NCBI GenBank assembly: GCA_002402575.1
Contig: DHGD01000150.1
Span: 1 to 7,034 of the forward strand
Source: Syntrophomonas sp. UBA4807
Lineage (GTDB): Bacteria; Bacillota; Syntrophomonadia; Syntrophomonadales; Syntrophomonadaceae
Length of the DNA: 7,034 bases
Direction: 5' to 3'
Shown here: positions 5,142 to 7,034 of the stretch, piece after piece
Layout of the letters: each line of letters starts with the position of its first letter
How positions within the stretch are numbered: position 1 is the first letter of the stretch
Position numbers and translations under genes: made by a program
Notes under the pieces: generated by a model
Seen by the model: only the letters and a program-made list of their open reading frames with translations
What the model was told of the DNA's origin: nothing
The model's database searches: none

Positions 5142-6089
5142 TTAGAGCTGGCTGTGGGCAGCTCCTACCAGCGCCGTTACGCTGGCAAAGCCCTGTTCAG
5201 CCAGATACTGGCTGATCCCCAGGTTCAGCTCCGCAGTCAGGCCGGGATTGACGAACAACCCGGTCCCAACCGACACCGCACTGGCCCCGGCCATGAAGAA
5301 TTCCAAAGCATCATTGCTGCTGACAATGCCTCCCCCGCCCAAGATGGGCAGATTCACTTCACGGTAAACCTGATAGATCATGCGCAAAGCCACCGGCTTG
5401 ATGGCAGGGCCTGACAAGCCTCCGAAAATATTCCCCAAGACCGGTCGCCTGGTCTTTATATCAATCGCCATGCCCAGGAGGGTGTTTATCATGGCTAGGG
5501 CATCAGCCCCGCCGCGCTGAGCGGCCCGGGCAATAGCCACTATATCGGTTACATTGGGGGATAATTTAGGAATGACCGGCAGCCTGGTATGCGCCTTTAC
5601 CGCAGCCACAACTGCTTCCACCATAACAGGGTCGGTGCCGAACTGCAGCCCGCCCTGCTTGACATTGGGACAAGAGATATTCAGCTCTATTGCTGCCACT
5701 CCCGGTTGTTTATCTATCAAAGCGGCGGTCTGCTCATAGTCCTCCACAGTGTTCCCGGCTATATTGGCCACCACCGTCACTCCGTGCTGGCGCAGCCGGG
5801 GCAGGTGCTGAGATATGAAGGTATTCACACCGGGGTTTTCCAGCCCGATGGCATTAAGCATACCCGCAGGCGTCTCACAAATGCGCGGCGGCCGATTGCC
5901 AACCCGTTTTTCCAGAGTGGTTCCTTTTACTATCACCGCGCCGATGGATGCCGGGTCTACATAATCCTGGTATTCAAAGCCATAACCGAAGGTCCCCGAA
6001 GCTACCGCCACGGGGTTTTTCATCAGCAGTCCGCCCAGGTTTACCGACAAATCGGGACCTGGTTTTGATGCCAACTCATCCTTAAGCAA
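5142..6089 (-). CDS. pyrD: Dihydroorotate dehydrogenase, class 1B catalytic subunit
   Basis: PyrD (PyrDB) oxidises dihydroorotate to orotate with FMN and passes electrons to PyrK and then NAD+. At 315 residues it is about the usual class 1 length, without the membrane-binding N-terminus of class 2 enzymes. Signatures are MKNPVAVASGTFGYG (23-37), VKGTT (54-58), NAIGLENPG (79-87) and ELNISCPNVKQGG (135-147). Cys140 takes the place of the catalytic base, as in class 1 enzymes. The FMN phosphate site is LGGGGIVS (250-257) plus GASAVSVGTG (268-277). The start is a TTG (6087-6089); the first in-frame ATG is at residue 23 and would remove the conserved DLSVNLGGL strand. GGGAGGG lies 6 bases before the TTG and supports it. 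PyrK is encoded just upstream, but a 161-base gap separates the two, longer than is usual for genes whose products form one complex. Confidence 0.96.
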   Translation of the reverse strand: MLKDELASKPGPDLSVNLGGLLMKNPVAVASGTFGYGFEYQDYVDPASIGAVIVKGTTLEKRVGNRPPRICETPAGMLNAIGLENPGVNTFISQHLPRLRQHGVTVVANIAGNTVEDYEQTAALIDKQPGVAAIELNISCPNVKQGGLQFGTDPVMVEAVVAAVKAHTRLPVIPKLSPNVTDIVAIARAAQRGGADALAMINTLLGMAIDIKTRRPVLGNIFGGLSGPAIKPVALRMIYQVYREVNLPILGGGGIVSSNDALEFFMAGASAVSVGTGLFVNPGLTAELNLGISQYLAEQGFASVTALVGAAHSQL

Positions 6090-6095
6090 AGCTGG

Positions 6096-6106
6096 CCCTC
6101 CCCTCC
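6096..6106 (-). promoter_or_regulatory. Shine-Dalgarno region supporting a TTG start for pyrD
   Basis: The minus strand reads GGAGGGGAGGG, 6 bases before the TTG at 6087-6089. It contains two overlapping G-rich binding registers. No ATG lies between this site and the conserved start of the enzyme, so TTG is the best start. Confidence 0.65.
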
Positions 6107-6139
6107 AATAAAATTTTACCTAGTATTAGCATTGGCCTA

Positions 6140-6167
6140 ATCATAGCTTAAAACATTTGCCTTACAA
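6140..6167 (-). promoter_or_regulatory. Candidate internal promoter before pyrD
   Basis: On the minus strand, TTGTAA (6162-6167, four of six matches to TTGACA) is followed after 16 bases by TATGAT (6140-6145, five of six matches to TATAAT). Transcription would begin about 40-45 bases before the pyrD TTG. This could let pyrD-pyrF-pyrE be expressed apart from upstream genes. The flanking DNA is AT-rich, which raises the chance of a false match. Confidence 0.4.
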
Positions 6168-6220
6168 TCCAAATTACGATGTTGGCAAAAACTAAATTTT
6201 CCCTTATCGGTCCTCACAGA

Positions 6221-6247
6221 ATAATGACCGGGGTTTCCGGTCATTAT
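6221..6247 (-). other. Perfect 11-bp hairpin just after the pyrK stop
   Basis: ATAATGACCGG (6221-6231) and CCGGTCATTAT (6237-6247) are exact reverse complements around a 5-base loop. The stem begins 3 bases after the pyrK TAA. On the minus strand the sequence after it is TCTGTGAGG, not a U-tract, so it is not a standard intrinsic terminator. It may protect the 3' end of processed pyrK mRNA or reduce read-through. Confidence 0.6.
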
Positions 6248-6250
6248 CAG

Positions 6251-7033
6251 TTAAGCTAGTAAATTCATATTGAATACCGGCCCGTCTTTGCACACCTTCA
6301 CATACTCCTCATCCTGTGGTTTTAACTTGCGCGCACAACCCAGGCAGGCTCCCACTCCGCAGGCCATAACCTCTTCCAGCGAAACCTCCCCGGGTATGCC
6401 ATGGCTGCGGGCATAATCTGTAACTGCCTCCATCATCCCCTCCGGGCCGCAGGTGTAAATCATGTCAATCTGGGCCGGATCAGCTCTGCTTTTCAGAAGG
6501 TCCAAAACTGTGCCCTGATGTCCCAGAGTTCCGTCTATGGTGGCTGGCCAGGCTTCAACTCCCAATTCTTCATATTTGCGCCGGTAAACTGCCGCATCCT
6601 GCCCTGAGGCGGCGCCGAAGGCTGCCCTAACGCTGTTGCCCTGTTGCTTTAAGACCCGGGCCAGGTATATCAGTGGCGCTATCCCGACTCCCCCACCCAC
6701 CAGAAGAGTTTTCCGGCCTGGTCTTGGAATAGTGAAGCCGCGCCCCAACGGCCCCATCAAATCCACATACTCACGGCTCTTGACCCGGCTCAGCAAGTCA
6801 GTACCCCGTCCCACTACCTTGTACAGCAGGGTGATGCTGCCCAAACCCTGGTCAACATCATAAAGGCTGAGCGGCCTTCTCAGCAAGGGGTCACTGTTGA
6901 ATCCGGGCCGAATATGCACAAACTGGCCTGGCTTGGCCTGTGATGCGGTTTGCGGAGCAATCACTTCCATTTCATATAAACCATCAGCCACTCGCCGGTG
7001 GGCTGCCACCAAAGCTCTTTTTTCAGCAGGCAT
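6251..7033 (-). CDS. pyrK: Dihydroorotate dehydrogenase B electron-transfer subunit
   Basis: PyrK carries FAD and a [2Fe-2S] cluster and moves electrons from the FMN of PyrD to NAD+ in a PyrK2-PyrD2 complex. The 260-residue product matches the family. The N-terminal beta-barrel FAD domain has GQFVHI (36-41) and the FAD motif RRPLSLYD (52-59). The nucleotide-binding domain has LVGGGVGIAPL (111-121) and CGPEGM (195-200). The C-terminal cluster ligands are Cys225, Cys230, Cys233 and Cys248, with the family spacing C-x4-C-x2-C-x14-C, and the ending DGPVFNMNLLA is typical. The ATG at 7031-7033 aligns well with known PyrK N-termini, but only one base lies beyond it in the window, so its ribosome binding site cannot be seen and a longer form cannot be excluded. 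It heads the visible part of the pyr cluster. Earlier pathway genes probably lie upstream outside the window. Confidence 0.95.
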   Translation of the reverse strand: MPAEKRALVAAHRRVADGLYEMEVIAPQTASQAKPGQFVHIRPGFNSDPLLRRPLSLYDVDQGLGSITLLYKVVGRGTDLLSRVKSREYVDLMGPLGRGFTIPRPGRKTLLVGGGVGIAPLIYLARVLKQQGNSVRAAFGAASGQDAAVYRRKYEELGVEAWPATIDGTLGHQGTVLDLLKSRADPAQIDMIYTCGPEGMMEAVTDYARSHGIPGEVSLEEVMACGVGACLGCARKLKPQDEEYVKVCKDGPVFNMNLLA

Positions 7034-7034
7034 T

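Larger units (their letters stand above)
6090..6250 (-). promoter_or_regulatory. pyrK-pyrD intergenic region
   Basis: This 161-base AT-rich gap holds an 11-bp hairpin directly after the pyrK stop, a candidate internal promoter (6140-6167) and the pyrD ribosome binding site. A 35-codon open frame at 6137-6244 on the minus strand has no ribosome binding site and is not called as a gene. Confidence 0.6.

Noticed and set aside
5106..5414. 102-codon plus-strand frame opposite the pyrD end and the adjacent gap
   Set aside because: Most of it is antisense to conserved pyrD sequence, and no good ribosome binding site was seen.
6137..6244. 35-codon minus-strand open frame in the pyrK-pyrD gap, possible leader peptide
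   Set aside because: There is no ribosome binding site, the ATG lies within the hairpin arm, the peptide has no recognisable feature, and such a length is common by chance.

Overview
The window reads as ordinary chromosomal housekeeping DNA from a low- to mid-GC Gram-positive bacterium, most likely of the Clostridia. The evidence is the Firmicutes-type gene order pyrK-pyrD-pyrF-pyrE, the pairing of a class 1B dihydroorotate dehydrogenase with a PyrK electron-transfer subunit, a full-length RqcH/NFACT protein, strong AGGAGG-type ribosome binding sites, and the use of GTG and TTG starts. A syntrophic or Peptococcus-like clostridium would fit, but the genus is a guess. No mobile element, CRISPR array, tRNA or rRNA was seen.

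Layout. Positions 40-837 (minus) hold dapB, the second step of the diaminopimelate branch of lysine and peptidoglycan synthesis. A hairpin with a U-rich tail (947-979) separates it from an unrecognised all-helical 144-residue protein (1002-1436, minus). A 137-base AT-rich divergent promoter region with a spaced inverted repeat follows, and then rqcH (1574-3346, plus), a ribosome-associated quality-control factor. rqcH ends inside a perfect 14-bp hairpin (3337-3371) that also lies just beyond the end of the convergent pyr cluster.

Positions 3382-7033 (minus) are the distal part of a de novo pyrimidine operon, transcribed pyrK, pyrD, pyrF, pyrE and finally an unrecognised 97-residue protein. 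PyrK and PyrD form the NAD-linked complex that oxidises dihydroorotate to orotate. PyrE adds phosphoribose to give OMP, and PyrF decarboxylates OMP to UMP. The earlier genes of the pathway should lie beyond position 7034.

No new biological system is evident. The least ordinary parts are the two long gaps inside the pyr cluster. The pyrK-pyrD gap (161 bases) has an 11-bp hairpin immediately after the pyrK stop and a candidate internal promoter. The pyrD-pyrF gap (147 bases) has a two-part hairpin followed by a canonical four-run G-quadruplex motif upstream of the pyrF ribosome binding site. The same 10-base motif follows the stop codons of pyrK and pyrD. The two unrecognised proteins are the other items worth checking.
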